This document shows positions 17,817 to 26,878 of a stretch of DNA of 63,959 nt, one piece after another (the first letter of the stretch is position 1; each line of letters starts with the position of its first letter). The position numbers and the translations under genes were made by a program. The notes under the pieces were generated by a model. That model searched no databases and was not told the origin of the DNA. It saw only the letters and a program-made list of their open reading frames with translations. Source of the stretch: Streptococcus australis (GTDB lineage Bacteria > Bacillota > Bacilli > Lactobacillales > Streptococcaceae); assembly GCF_019930045.1 (NCBI RefSeq), contig NZ_JAHZQQ010000005.1:1-63959 (forward strand). Direction: 5' to 3'.

Positions 17817-18536
17817 TTATTTGATCCAATTATCCCGTGTTGAACTTAGTAAGGCTTTAAAAATATCTAAATCTTCAACAGTTGTAATTTTAAGATTTTT
17901 CTCTGATCCGAGTGAGAAATAGCTCTTCTCACCAAACAATTGCATCATTTGGCAAGAAGCTGCGACATCTGTAATCCCTTGTTCTAAGGCTTTGTGATGA
18001 AGGGACAAAATCTTGTCCAGATGGTAGACATGAGGTGTCTGAGTACGAAGCAACAAATCACGGTTCAAGGATTCAGATGAAGAAGTTGATTGAGGCTCAT
18101 CCAAGACAAAGACAACCTCTGTTGTTGGAATGGCTGCAACCGCATTTCCAAATTGTTGGTAGGTCGCCAAAGCATCGCTAATAATCTCATTGCTGACCAA
18201 AGGACGGTTCCCATCATGGATCAAGACAGTTACATCTTCGTCTGGATGAGCTTCTTTAACAGCTGTCAAGCCCTTGAAGATTGACTCTTGCCCAGAAGCT
18301 CCTCCGGTTGTAATGATTTTCAACTTGGTGATCCCGAATTGTTCGGCATAGGCTTTTACCATTTGCTCCCATCCCTTTAAGATGACGATACAAATTTCAT
18401 CGATTTCTGGATGGTGTTGGAATTTTTCAAGAGTATAAATAATAACTGGTTTATTTTCCACATGGATAAACTGTTTTGGGATATCCTGTCCAATACGGCT
18501 ACCAATACCAGATGCTGTTAAAATTGCGATATTCAT
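17817..18536 (-). CDS. IspD/TarI-family cytidylyltransferase
   Basis: A 239-residue nucleotidyltransferase. The N-terminal loop ILTASGIGSRIGQDIPKQF corresponds to the CTP-binding G-x-G-x-R-x(5)-P-K-Q motif, and VLIHDGNRPLV is the conserved metal/CTP strand. Relatives make CDP-methylerythritol (IspD), CDP-ribitol (TarI, human ISPD) or CDP-arabinitol. Lying inside a capsule operon between a LicD-like gene and an SDR gene, it more likely supplies a CDP-alditol for the polymer than isoprenoid precursors. It overlaps the licD-like stop by one base and has GGAGAAG as ribosome binding site. Confidence 0.85.
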   Translation of the reverse strand: MNIAILTASGIGSRIGQDIPKQFIHVENKPVIIYTLEKFQHHPEIDEICIVILKGWEQMVKAYAEQFGITKLKIITTGGASGQESIFKGLTAVKEAHPDEDVTVLIHDGNRPLVSNEIISDALATYQQFGNAVAAIPTTEVVFVLDEPQSTSSSESLNRDLLLRTQTPHVYHLDKILSLHHKALEQGITDVAASCQMMQLFGEKSYFSLGSEKNLKITTVEDLDIFKALLSSTRDNWIK

Positions 18537-19432
18537 TATTCTTCTCCATATTTTAACTCTAGGAACAAGTGTTGTTCTCTCTTATCTGCAGAAGGAACCA
18601 CCATGTAATCTTTGCCATAAAACATTTCCAAATATTCTTCAGACCAGACTGGAATATTGACCATCTCTGTCTCGAAAGGAACTTTCTTATAAACGTTCAT
18701 GTTTTCACGTAGATAAGTCTCTCGTCTAAAGTGTTTGCGCCCTGTCGGGATAGAAACATATTTTGTATGAGGATCTTTACAACTGGAGTTGCACTTGTCT
18801 AACCAGGTTAACCAAGTCTTCATCGGAATAATCCCAAAGAACCAGCCCACCATCAACTTACCAGCTGAATAGTTAAGCTTTCTCCCCTCTAAGCGAAACA
18901 TCTCTTTCATCAAAGCATGATTCTTTGTTTCACGCACAGAGGCCAAGGCAAAGGTTAGAAACATACTGGTAAAACCTTGGAAAAAGCGTTTGATGGGTTG
19001 ATCAAAGACATTTTCCACAATATATAAGTCGATGGAGATCCCACATTCTTTGGCTGCGTAATCATATTTCCTACGAGCCACTGTCCCTTTTTTGCGAATC
19101 TGTGAGACATGAAGCCCAAGCTCTGGGTGGGTTTTAGGGCTTTGAAGATAGTAGTGAGAACTAAAATCCTGATCCGTTTCAAATAAGGCGACTAGTTTAT
19201 CATAACTTTCTCGTGGAATATTGATATCGACATCATCATCCCAAGGGATAAAACCTTTGTGGCGAACGGCTCCTAAAATACTCCCGCCACTCAATGAATA
19301 CTGAATCCCATGCTCATCGAAAAACTTGAAAACATCGGAAATCATCTTAAGGAGTTCCGCTTGGTACCGTTTCAAGCCCTCATCGTCTAAAAAGATAATA
19401 TCTGATTTGTCGTATTTTAATTTTTCTGCCAT
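18536..19432 (-). CDS. LicD-family phosphotransferase
   Basis: A 298-residue LicD-domain protein with the signature LSGGSILGAVRHKGF followed by IPWDDDVDINIP, the nucleotidyltransferase-like acidic active site. The family transfers phosphocholine or polyol-phosphate from CDP-linked donors; human FKTN/FKRP (ribitol-phosphate transferases) belong here. The adjacent CDP-alditol-type cytidylyltransferase makes alditol-phosphate decoration of the glycan the simplest reading. Phosphocholine transfer is the alternative, but no choline uptake or activation genes are nearby. Confidence 0.87.
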   Translation of the reverse strand: MAEKLKYDKSDIIFLDDEGLKRYQAELLKMISDVFKFFDEHGIQYSLSGGSILGAVRHKGFIPWDDDVDINIPRESYDKLVALFETDQDFSSHYYLQSPKTHPELGLHVSQIRKKGTVARRKYDYAAKECGISIDLYIVENVFDQPIKRFFQGFTSMFLTFALASVRETKNHALMKEMFRLEGRKLNYSAGKLMVGWFFGIIPMKTWLTWLDKCNSSCKDPHTKYVSIPTGRKHFRRETYLRENMNVYKKVPFETEMVNIPVWSEEYLEMFYGKDYMVVPSADKREQHLFLELKYGEE

Positions 19433-19438
19433 TCTTTT

Positions 19439-20611
19439 TTATCCCTTAAACTCTTTCTCATAATCGGCTACGATCTTTTCCCAAGTAAAGGCTTTTGCGA
19501 TGCGTCGGCTTGATTTCTCATTGAGGGCTTCAATTGCTTGAGCGTCTAATTGCTCAGCCTCATTGATGACCCTTGCCAACTGGTCTTTGGCCCAATAGAG
19601 AGCCCCATCTTCTCCCACTTCTCGGTTGAAACCAACATCTAACAACAAGTTGAGCTTGGTTGATTCCAAAGCTTCAAGAAGAGAGGGGTTGGTCCCGCCT
19701 ACCTCATGACCATGGAAATAAGCAAAAGCTTGTTCGCGAATGTACTTCAATAATTCCTGATCATAGACCGTCCCGACAAACTTCACTCGAGGATCTTGAT
19801 CAAATCCAGTATCTTTACGCAACTGTTCATAGAACTTGTTTTGTTCTACATTGGTAATTAGAACAAAATCTTTTTGGGAGTTTGACTGCATAAAGCCACG
19901 AATCATGGCCTCATAGTTGTTTTCCGGTACAAAACGTCCCACGACAAGGTAGTAATCTCCTTCAGTAACTTGCTTATCTGCAAACCAAGTCCGTACTTTC
20001 TCGTCTTCTTTACTCAGGATAGACTTGCTTGTATCGGTTCCATAAGCAATATAGGTCGTCTGTGGCTGATACTTAGCATAATCCTTCTGAATATAAGCCT
20101 CGATATTCTTGCTATCGCAGATCAAAAGATCGGCGTTTTTAACCATGAGTTGTTCAGAAAACTTCCAGTATTTACGGACTGGAAGACTCCATTTCGCACG
20201 AAGCCATTCATGTCCATCCGGATTGACCATCAGAGTCCCTCCGATCGCCTTGATTTTCTTCTTGATACCAGCGATAAAAGGGCCAATCCGACATGCCAAA
20301 ACATAGAAGATAGGGGCTTGATCCTTGTTTTCTTTTGCGATTTCAATAGCTTTATTGAGAGCTGCAATATCATAAGCAATAGCACGTGCAGGACCGATAT
20401 TAGGGACATCAATGTTGTAGCAAATTGCGCCGTTATGTTCAAAAGTATCTGCAGTAATCCCTGATTTTGCAGAATTCTCCCGCATACATGCCACATAGTA
20501 CTGAATCTCTCGATCTTGTTGGCACTCTGTCAGCTTTTCGACAAAAGTTTCAAAACCACCATATTTCGCTGGAATTCCCTTAGAACCAACGATATAAACT
20601 GACTGTTTCAT
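19439..20611 (-). CDS. wchF: WchF/Cps2T-type rhamnosyltransferase
   Basis: A 390-residue glycosyltransferase of the DUF1972 plus GT4 type. The start SVYIVGSKGIPAKYGGFETF is diagnostic of the enzymes that add rhamnose beta-1,4 to the first glucose in many streptococcal capsules. The donor domain is in the C-terminal half (EVGGTNPSLLEALES). It directly follows the initiating transferase gene, as in pneumococcal loci. The longer reading would overlap the upstream gene; I chose the ATG at 20611, which has AAGGAG four bases upstream. dTDP-rhamnose must come from rml genes elsewhere. Confidence 0.88.
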   Translation of the reverse strand: MKQSVYIVGSKGIPAKYGGFETFVEKLTECQQDREIQYYVACMRENSAKSGITADTFEHNGAICYNIDVPNIGPARAIAYDIAALNKAIEIAKENKDQAPIFYVLACRIGPFIAGIKKKIKAIGGTLMVNPDGHEWLRAKWSLPVRKYWKFSEQLMVKNADLLICDSKNIEAYIQKDYAKYQPQTTYIAYGTDTSKSILSKEDEKVRTWFADKQVTEGDYYLVVGRFVPENNYEAMIRGFMQSNSQKDFVLITNVEQNKFYEQLRKDTGFDQDPRVKFVGTVYDQELLKYIREQAFAYFHGHEVGGTNPSLLEALESTKLNLLLDVGFNREVGEDGALYWAKDQLARVINEAEQLDAQAIEALNEKSSRRIAKAFTWEKIVADYEKEFKG

Positions 20612-20648
20612 TTTTCTCCTTACATGGAAAGGACGAAGCAGGAATTTC

Positions 20649-22022
20649 CTACTTCGCTCCATCTCGTTTAAATACAACTTTGATCGTTTTCAGCAAGATT
20701 TTAATATCTGACCAGATGGTCCAGTCATCGATATAGGACACATCTAAGCGAACCACTTCATCAAAGTCTGTAATTTCGCTACGTCCACTCACTTGCCAAA
20801 GCCCTGTAATTCCAGGTTTGAAACTCAAACGACGTTTTTGTTCTGGAGTATACTTCTCATACTCATCCACTGTTGGAGGACGGGTTCCAACTAGGCTCAT
20901 ATCACCTTTTAGGACATTAAAGAATTGTGGCAGCTCATCCAGACTGGTCTTGCGGATAAAGCGACCAATCGGCGTAATCCGAGGATCATTATCCATCTTG
21001 AACATACCACCGGTCATGGTGTTTTGATCCATCAATTCTTTTTTCCGTTCTTCTGCATCGACATACATGGAACGGAACTTATAAAACTTGAAATAGCGGC
21101 CATTTTTCCCGACCCGCTTTTGGGCGAAAATAGCCGGTCCTCCATCCTTGCGAATCAAGGGCACCAATACAATCGCCACCAAGCCGCATAGGAGCAAGCC
21201 CACCAAAGAACCACATATATCAATTACACGTTTCGCGGTCACATGGCTAGGTTTGTAGAAGTTGGTCGAGAAGGTGACAACATTGAGGCCAGCTACTTCG
21301 CAAATTCGTTTGTTGCCGGCAAAGTTTAAATCAAAAGCATTGAGGTTGACGGTAACGTCGATCCCCATGGTCTCAAATTGTGAAACATACTCCCCAATTT
21401 CATACTCTTCACTTGGAAGATTGAGAAATACTTCATCTACCACTTCATAGGTCGCATAGGCCAACAGGTCTTCCTTTGGAACAACCTGAACAAAGGGGTG
21501 TTGAAAGTCTGGCCGGTCTAATACAGTGACCGCAACCACTTCCCCTCCGCTATCATTGGACGAAAGAAGTCGATCCAGGACTTTATCCAGACGAGAATTC
21601 GCTGTAATCAAGAGAATCTTGTGACTTCCTTTGAGACTGTAATAGAAGCGACGCCAATACCGTTTAATGAAGTAATTCATTAAATAAAGGACAAGAGTCA
21701 GAAGAAACAGAAAATAAATCATTCCCCGGCGGGAGAGGGAGAACTTCTCCTCCAAAAAGAAGCTCGAAAAACTGATGGCTAACGCGAAGCACAAGCTGTA
21801 TTTCAAAGTTTGTAAGAATTCAACTAGATGCCCACGTTTGAAGTAATCTTGGTTGTAATCACTGACGTAGAAGGCTACGAAATGCAATAAATACAGATAG
21901 AAAATTGTATTAGAGTGGATTTCTGTCTCTGTCACAAAACTAAACAAATAAGCCACAACTAAGACTGGTAAGCTTTGGACAAAGGCCAAAGCAAATTTGT
22001 GAAATCCCCTTCCTTCTGTCAT
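20649..22022 (-). CDS. wchA: Initiating undecaprenyl-phosphate sugar-1-phosphate transferase
   Basis: A 457-residue polyprenyl-phosphate hexose-phosphotransferase. The N-terminus has four to five membrane segments (about 10-125). A linker domain (about 130-245) precedes a further membrane helix near 270, and the C-terminal catalytic domain carries [40 protein letters not shown] and [12 protein letters not shown]. It loads the first sugar-1-phosphate, usually glucose, onto undecaprenyl phosphate to start the repeat unit. It is located just after cpsD, as in Wzy-dependent streptococcal capsules. Confidence 0.93.
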   Translation of the reverse strand: MTEGRGFHKFALAFVQSLPVLVVAYLFSFVTETEIHSNTIFYLYLLHFVAFYVSDYNQDYFKRGHLVEFLQTLKYSLCFALAISFSSFFLEEKFSLSRRGMIYFLFLLTLVLYLMNYFIKRYWRRFYYSLKGSHKILLITANSRLDKVLDRLLSSNDSGGEVVAVTVLDRPDFQHPFVQVVPKEDLLAYATYEVVDEVFLNLPSEEYEIGEYVSQFETMGIDVTVNLNAFDLNFAGNKRICEVAGLNVVTFSTNFYKPSHVTAKRVIDICGSLVGLLLCGLVAIVLVPLIRKDGGPAIFAQKRVGKNGRYFKFYKFRSMYVDAEERKKELMDQNTMTGGMFKMDNDPRITPIGRFIRKTSLDELPQFFNVLKGDMSLVGTRPPTVDEYEKYTPEQKRRLSFKPGITGLWQVSGRSEITDFDEVVRLDVSYIDDWTIWSDIKILLKTIKVVFKRDGAK

Positions 22023-22041
22023 AATATCCCGATCCTATTCT

Positions 22042-22737
22042 TTATCTTTTTTTCCCGTAATTGCCATAGTTCCCGTAATTACCATAAGAACCATATTTTT
22101 CTAATTGAATATCAAATTTATTGAGGACCACTCCTAGGAATGGTGTCCCCGTCTGCTCTAGTTGCTCTTTGGCCTTTTGAACAGCCTTGCGACTAACAGC
22201 TCCTGCTGCTGTCACAATCAAGCTACCATCACAGCGTTGAGCAATAATCGCCGCATCAATCACCATCCCAATTGGTGGGGTGTCGACAACGATATAGTCA
22301 TAGTGATTGCGAAGTGCCTCAATGATGACCTCGAAGTTTTTACTTTGCAAGAGACCCGTTGGATTTGGAGAAACCTGCCCTGACAGGAGCACATCCAGTT
22401 TTGGATAATCTGTCGTCGCAATTGCTTGCGAAATCTCACTCTTCCCAGAAAGTACTTCTGTCAAACCAGCAACACGACCTTGGCTCTTGAAGACACCTGT
22501 CATGACCGAGTTACGGATATCCGCATCGATCAACAAGGTACGATAGCCCGCACGCGCAAAGGCTGTCGCCAAATTCGTAGAAATGGTTGATTTTCCTTCG
22601 TTTGGTTGCACAGATGAGATGGCAACGACCTTAATATTGGTCCCACTCAACTGAATATTGGTACTCAAGGCATTAAAATACTCTTCAGCCTGAGTCATCG
22701 CTGCTAATTTGCTTTTTACAATTTCTAAGGTTGCCAT
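22042..22737 (-). CDS. cpsD: Tyrosine-protein autokinase CpsD/Wze
   Basis: A 231-residue BY-kinase catalytic subunit. Walker A is SVQPNEGKSTISTNLA, Walker A' LLIDADIRNS and Walker B YIVVDTPPIG. The C-terminus ends in a tyrosine cluster (YGSYGNYGNYGNYGKKR) that is autophosphorylated in family members. With membrane partner CpsC it controls polymer length and export. The gene lies 12 bases after cpsC. Confidence 0.95.
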   Translation of the reverse strand: MATLEIVKSKLAAMTQAEEYFNALSTNIQLSGTNIKVVAISSVQPNEGKSTISTNLATAFARAGYRTLLIDADIRNSVMTGVFKSQGRVAGLTEVLSGKSEISQAIATTDYPKLDVLLSGQVSPNPTGLLQSKNFEVIIEALRNHYDYIVVDTPPIGMVIDAAIIAQRCDGSLIVTAAGAVSRKAVQKAKEQLEQTGTPFLGVVLNKFDIQLEKYGSYGNYGNYGNYGKKR

Positions 22738-22749
22738 GAATTCTCCCTC

Positions 22750-23445
22750 TTACAGTTTCTTCACACTAGGGATCACACCTAATAGAGTGATGCCCATCAC
22801 TTCTTCGACATCTTCTGGTTTCTTCACACGGTCATCCAATACCTCTGACAAGATCACCAGGATGGAAATCAAGACACCCCCAAGGACAAAGCCAATAACG
22901 ACATTTCGCTTAATATTTGGTGAAGAAGGGTTTTGCGGTACGACAGCCTCATCCAAAGTCGTCACGTCAGATACCTTGGTTACAGCGATAATTTTTTCGG
23001 CCGCTACATCTTTCAATCCATTCGCGATACGAGCTGCTTCTTGTGGATCTGGGTCTGAGGCTGTGATGGACAAAATCCGAGTATCCGCTGGAACTGCCAC
23101 TGAGACTTTCTTAGCAAGCTCTGCTGGAGTCATTTCCAACTTCAACTCTTCAATAGCCTGGTTCAAGACATTTTGAGAAAGAATAATCTCGCGATAGTCT
23201 TTAACCAAGTAGGATCCCGCTTGAAGATCTTGGTTGGTCAAGGCATTGTTTTCTTGGTTCTGACGGCTGACCACATAGATACGACTGGTACTTTGGTAGA
23301 TTTTCTTCGCCACAAATGCGCTGTACCCTAGGGCACCAATCGCAAATAGCAAGGCCGTAATCAGAATTGAGAATTTACGACGCCATAAGGTTTTAAAGAG
23401 GGAGACCACATCCAATTCGATCTCTTTGCTCTCTTGGTTTTTCAT
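22750..23445 (-). CDS. cpsC: Wzz-type chain-length regulator CpsC/Wzd
   Basis: A 231-residue membrane adaptor of the bacterial tyrosine kinase. The first TM segment lies at about 26-48 (FSILITALLFAIGALGYSAF), the second at about 178-200 (VIGFVLGGVLISILVILSEV), with an extracellular domain between. CpsC activates CpsD and sets polysaccharide chain length. The ATG at 23445 is nine bases from AAGGAG and preferred over the GTG six bases earlier, which is too close to it. Confidence 0.93.
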   Translation of the reverse strand: MKNQESKEIELDVVSLFKTLWRRKFSILITALLFAIGALGYSAFVAKKIYQSTSRIYVVSRQNQENNALTNQDLQAGSYLVKDYREIILSQNVLNQAIEELKLEMTPAELAKKVSVAVPADTRILSITASDPDPQEAARIANGLKDVAAEKIIAVTKVSDVTTLDEAVVPQNPSSPNIKRNVVIGFVLGGVLISILVILSEVLDDRVKKPEDVEEVMGITLLGVIPSVKKL

Positions 23446-23487
23446 ATTCACTTTCTCCTTTTCAATCCCCGTGATGGAACTTGATTG

Positions 23488-24219
23488 TTAAAATAATTCG
23501 TTATCCAGTAATGCTTGTTGATTTTCAATAAAGAGGGCACGCGCTCGGTTACTTCCGTAACGTTTTTCAATCAACTGATAAGCCTTTTCCATGTATGGAG
23601 GGCGCTGATCGACATTGTGCATATCGCTCGCAACAAAATGGACCAAATCCTTGTCCAAGAAATATTGGGCACGATGTTTCATGAACTTGTAGCGATCGCC
23701 AAACAACTTAGGCTTGAGCACACTCGAACTATTGATTTGGGTATAGCATCCCATTCGGATCAATTCCCGCACCCGTTTTTCATTCTTTTCCAAACAGTGG
23801 TACCGTTCAATATGGGCAACTACCGGAGTCACTCCTAAGCGCAAGACCGCACTTAAGGCTTGATGAATCTCCTTGTAGGGCGTTGCCATACTAAACTCGA
23901 TCAAGGCAAAGCTGGTTTCAGCAAGCGTTGGAATAGTCCCAGCTTCCAGTTTTTCAAGAATATCTCGTGTATAGTAGATTTCTGCTCCAAAATGCAAGGT
24001 CATTTCCGGTAGATAGGTCGCCACCATCTCTTTTACTGCCAAGTAGTTTTGATAGATCTTTTCTTCTGGGGTTTCAAACATCCCTTTCCGACGATGGGAC
24101 GTCGAAACGATGGTTCGGATCCCTTGACGGTAGCTTTCCTCGATGAGGAGTTTGCTATCCTCAATCGTCTTTGGTCCATCATCCACATCAAAGACAATGT
24201 GTGAATGAATATCAATCAT
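23488..24219 (-). CDS. cpsB: Tyrosine-protein phosphatase CpsB/Wzh (PHP family)
   Basis: A 243-residue manganese-dependent phosphatase of the PHP superfamily. Metal ligands are visible in [16 protein letters not shown] (HxH), [11 protein letters not shown] and [10 protein letters not shown]. It dephosphorylates CpsD and so tunes capsule production. It overlaps the cpsA stop by 8 bases. Confidence 0.95.
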   Translation of the reverse strand: MIDIHSHIVFDVDDGPKTIEDSKLLIEESYRQGIRTIVSTSHRRKGMFETPEEKIYQNYLAVKEMVATYLPEMTLHFGAEIYYTRDILEKLEAGTIPTLAETSFALIEFSMATPYKEIHQALSAVLRLGVTPVVAHIERYHCLEKNEKRVRELIRMGCYTQINSSSVLKPKLFGDRYKFMKHRAQYFLDKDLVHFVASDMHNVDQRPPYMEKAYQLIEKRYGSNRARALFIENQQALLDNELF

Positions 24220-25690
24220 TGTTTTTTCCTTCCATGGTTTGGTTTATCTTTTCTTTGGCTTGTGCCACGCTATCAGCATTCAACTCCATCATATAAAGAG
24301 CAGATCCTGGCATCGCATATGAAGGCAAGTCATTTCGTCCTTGTCCAGTGACAGCTTGTGAAGTCACCTTGTAGCTTCCACCAGTCTCCAACTGTGTATT
24401 GACCAAATTCATAATGGTTGGCAAAGGCATATTGGTTTGCAAGGAATCTTGTAAACCAGAAACGATTTCGTTGTAATTGCTCAATGCTTTGGTCGATGTT
24501 AATTTATGGATAATGGCTGCGATGACTTTTTCTTGGTTCTTCCCACGGTCGTTGTCTCCACCTTCGAGAGAGTAGCGTTCACGGACAAAGCCAAGAGCTT
24601 GTTCCGAATCCAAGTGGACTTTTCCTACAGGGAAGTGGTAGTTCCCGTGTAGACTTGTAAACTCTTGATCATTTTCTACATCAATCCCTCCGACGAGGTC
24701 GACAAGCTTTAAGAAAGAAGTGAAATTCAAGCGGACATAGTAGTCAATCTTGATGTCGTACAGATTTTCTAAGGTATGAATAGACGCATCTACTCCGTAA
24801 ATCCCAGCGTGGGTCAATTTATCCCCTTGGTTGTTCCCACCATCTGCGATCGGTACATAGGCGTCACGCGGAGTCGTGGTCAGCAAGACTTGCTTGGTCT
24901 TTCGATTGACCGTCATGATAATATTGACATCAGATCGAGAAACCGAAGTGACTGGGCCATAGGTGTCAATCCCACTGACATAGATGTTAAAGGTATCCGC
25001 ATTGGCATCCGCCTTTGCCTTGGTTTCCACTTGGCGACGGATCTTGTAAGAATAGATTTTCTTTAATTTTTTCGCGTAGTCAGCATCCACACTGGCAATG
25101 GTATCTTCAAAGGTACTATTCAAAGCAATGGCTTGTGTCTTATCTTCTTGTAGGGCCTGGTAGGCTGCCACGTAAGATTCCACATCTTCGATGGTCAAGT
25201 CATGCTGGCGCGTTTTCTTCACTTCCTCTACCAAGGCTAGAAGATCATCTGCATTATTATTCCCCGTAGGCGCTGCTACACTGCTGATTTCTTTGATATC
25301 TTGGATTGGACTATCTGCTTTGACATAGACAGCCATTTCAAATTCCGTATAGTTGGCATTTCGGTTCACATTTCCAGCGACATCGACCAATTGCTGGGTA
25401 ACAAATGTCCCCACGGAGGTCCCTAGCAAGCCTAAAACCAATAAAAATAGCGTCGTCTTTTTAGCCTTGCCTGCAAGGATCAAACCCAAGGTTAAAAAAA
25501 GTCCGCCAATTAACAATACCGTCACAAGAATATTCAAATAACGGAAAGCTAGGATATTGTAGCTAAAGACATTATAAAGAAAGAGCCCAGCTACAAGTAG
25601 CGTTAAAACCCAGAGACCACTATTTACAATGCGTAGCTGATCCCAACCGCTTGTTCTATTTGAATGTTTGTTTTTTCTACTTCGATTCAT
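24212..25690 (-). CDS. cpsA: LytR-CpsA-Psr glycopolymer ligase CpsA/Wzg
   Basis: A 492-residue membrane enzyme that attaches the finished polysaccharide to peptidoglycan. Three TM segments lie in the first 100 residues, then an accessory domain, then the LCP catalytic domain with [38 protein letters not shown] and [19 protein letters not shown] (the arginines bind pyrophosphate). I chose the ATG at 25690. An in-frame ATG four codons earlier would lie only about 9 nt from the predicted transcript start, whereas this one has GGGGGA at proper distance. It is the first gene of the operon. Confidence 0.93.
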   Translation of the reverse strand: MNRSRKNKHSNRTSGWDQLRIVNSGLWVLTLLVAGLFLYNVFSYNILAFRYLNILVTVLLIGGLFLTLGLILAGKAKKTTLFLLVLGLLGTSVGTFVTQQLVDVAGNVNRNANYTEFEMAVYVKADSPIQDIKEISSVAAPTGNNNADDLLALVEEVKKTRQHDLTIEDVESYVAAYQALQEDKTQAIALNSTFEDTIASVDADYAKKLKKIYSYKIRRQVETKAKADANADTFNIYVSGIDTYGPVTSVSRSDVNIIMTVNRKTKQVLLTTTPRDAYVPIADGGNNQGDKLTHAGIYGVDASIHTLENLYDIKIDYYVRLNFTSFLKLVDLVGGIDVENDQEFTSLHGNYHFPVGKVHLDSEQALGFVRERYSLEGGDNDRGKNQEKVIAAIIHKLTSTKALSNYNEIVSGLQDSLQTNMPLPTIMNLVNTQLETGGSYKVTSQAVTGQGRNDLPSYAMPGSALYMMELNADSVAQAKEKINQTMEGKNND

Positions 25691-25717
25691 TTTATCCCCC
25701 ATACTATTTTCTTAAAT

Positions 25718-25726
25718 ATTATAACA
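25718..25726 (-). promoter_or_regulatory. Promoter of the polysaccharide operon
   Basis: Minus-strand TGTTATAAT (25726-25718) is a perfect extended -10, about 28 bases before the cpsA start. No good -35 is visible at 17 bp, normal for extended -10 promoters. No other strong promoter is visible down to wzx. Confidence 0.65.
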
Positions 25727-25827
25727 TAAAATTGGCCTACAGATCAGAATCTATGCCCATTTCTCCACTATTAATTTTATACTATTCCTAACTTTCTGTA
25801 CAGTAACATAAGAAAAAATGAGCAAAT

Positions 25828-25855
25828 AAAAAAGGTGAGTTTCCTCACCTTTTTT
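25828..25855. terminator. Terminator between the lipoprotein gene and cpsA
   Basis: AAAAAAGGTGAG and CTCACCTTTTTT flank a short loop, a symmetrical hairpin with T-runs both ways. It ends the upstream lipoprotein transcript just before the cps promoter. Confidence 0.9.
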
Positions 25856-25861
25856 ATAGGT

Positions 25862-26728
25862 TTATACTTTATCTTTTGAGGTTGAACTTGTATCTGAATC
25901 CTTGCTAGTCGAAGAATCACTCTTTGAAGAATTGCTTCCTTTACGAGTTTCAGCTCCATCAGCAGAGTATTCGTTTACAAAGATTTCCTTACGTAGTTCA
26001 AGGAAGCTTTCATCACTAAGGATATAACGCCCTTCTTTGGTTTTTGTCAATTCCAAAGTGTACTCACGTGGTTCGATGTACCCAAAATCTTCGTTCAAAC
26101 GATCAAAGGCATAGTAGAACAAGAAGTTGTTCAATAAAGACAAACGTTTTTCCAGATCTGGATCTGTGTTGTCTTCTAATTTTTTAACATCTTCAATTCC
26201 GTTTTCAAACAGACTAGATTTTGCGCGGTTGATCAAGTTAGCCAAGTCACGTGTTGCAATTGCACGAGATTTGAAGGTAACCGTCGCAATATCTCCTTCG
26301 TCTTCAACCTTGGTGATTTCATAGTCATCACCGATCGTTGCTAACACTTTGAAACGAGCTTGGTCAAACAATTCCAAGATTTTTTCTGGAGTGAATGTTT
26401 CAGTTGTGAGTTCAAGTGTGTAGTTTTCTGCTGGTAAATATTTTGATGCATTTTCATCGACAAATTTTTCGGTGATTTGTTTTTTCCACTTGTCAACTGA
26501 TGTACCCATCAAAGTTGTGAAACCAGAAGAATGATCTGTAAAGATGGCACGAAGAATAATATCCCCATCTTTTTCAATTTGTTTTTTTGTCTTTTCTTCT
26601 TTTGATTCACTAGATTGTTCTACTTTATCCTCTTTAGTTTGAGGTTTTTCAACAACTGGTTTTGATGAACAAGCTACTAACATCAATAAACAGGCTGGTA
26701 AAACACCATATTTTACAAGCTTTTTCAT
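25862..26728 (-). CDS. Lipoprotein of unknown function
   Basis: A 288-residue lipoprotein: lipobox LMLVAC with Cys20, then a Lys/Glu/Ser-rich linker to about 55. A mixed alpha/beta domain (about 58-255) has motifs FTTLMGTSVDKWKKQ and ILELFDQARFKV. The tail (about 265-288) is almost pure Ser/Thr/Asp/Lys. No family is recognised with confidence. It precedes the cps operon in the same direction but has its own promoter and a terminator, so a link to capsule is not shown. Confidence 0.85.
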   Translation of the reverse strand: MKKLVKYGVLPACLLMLVACSSKPVVEKPQTKEDKVEQSSESKEEKTKKQIEKDGDIILRAIFTDHSSGFTTLMGTSVDKWKKQITEKFVDENASKYLPAENYTLELTTETFTPEKILELFDQARFKVLATIGDDYEITKVEDEGDIATVTFKSRAIATRDLANLINRAKSSLFENGIEDVKKLEDNTDPDLEKRLSLLNNFLFYYAFDRLNEDFGYIEPREYTLELTKTKEGRYILSDESFLELRKEIFVNEYSADGAETRKGSNSSKSDSSTSKDSDTSSTSKDKV

Positions 26729-26759
26729 AAGTTCTCCTTATTTTTTATAGATTATGTTC

Positions 26760-26792
26760 ATTATATCAAAAATTACCCTTTGAGAATTCTCA
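26760..26792 (-). promoter_or_regulatory. Promoter with palindromic -35 region
   Basis: Minus-strand TGATATAAT (extended -10, hexamer 26765-26760) lies upstream of the 288-residue lipoprotein. The place where -35 should be is a perfect 12-bp palindrome TGAGAATTCTCA (26781-26792), a plausible operator. Confidence 0.5.
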
Positions 26793-26878
26793 GATAAGTG
26801 TATGTAAACAAATTGTAATATTTCATTACACACTTCACACTAACAAGCCCTCCTTCCCCTAAGAAGGGCTCAATTCGC

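Noticed and set aside
17817-18536. Housekeeping ispD of the MEP isoprenoid pathway
   Set aside because: Streptococci use the mevalonate pathway, and the gene is embedded in the polysaccharide operon beside a LicD-family gene.
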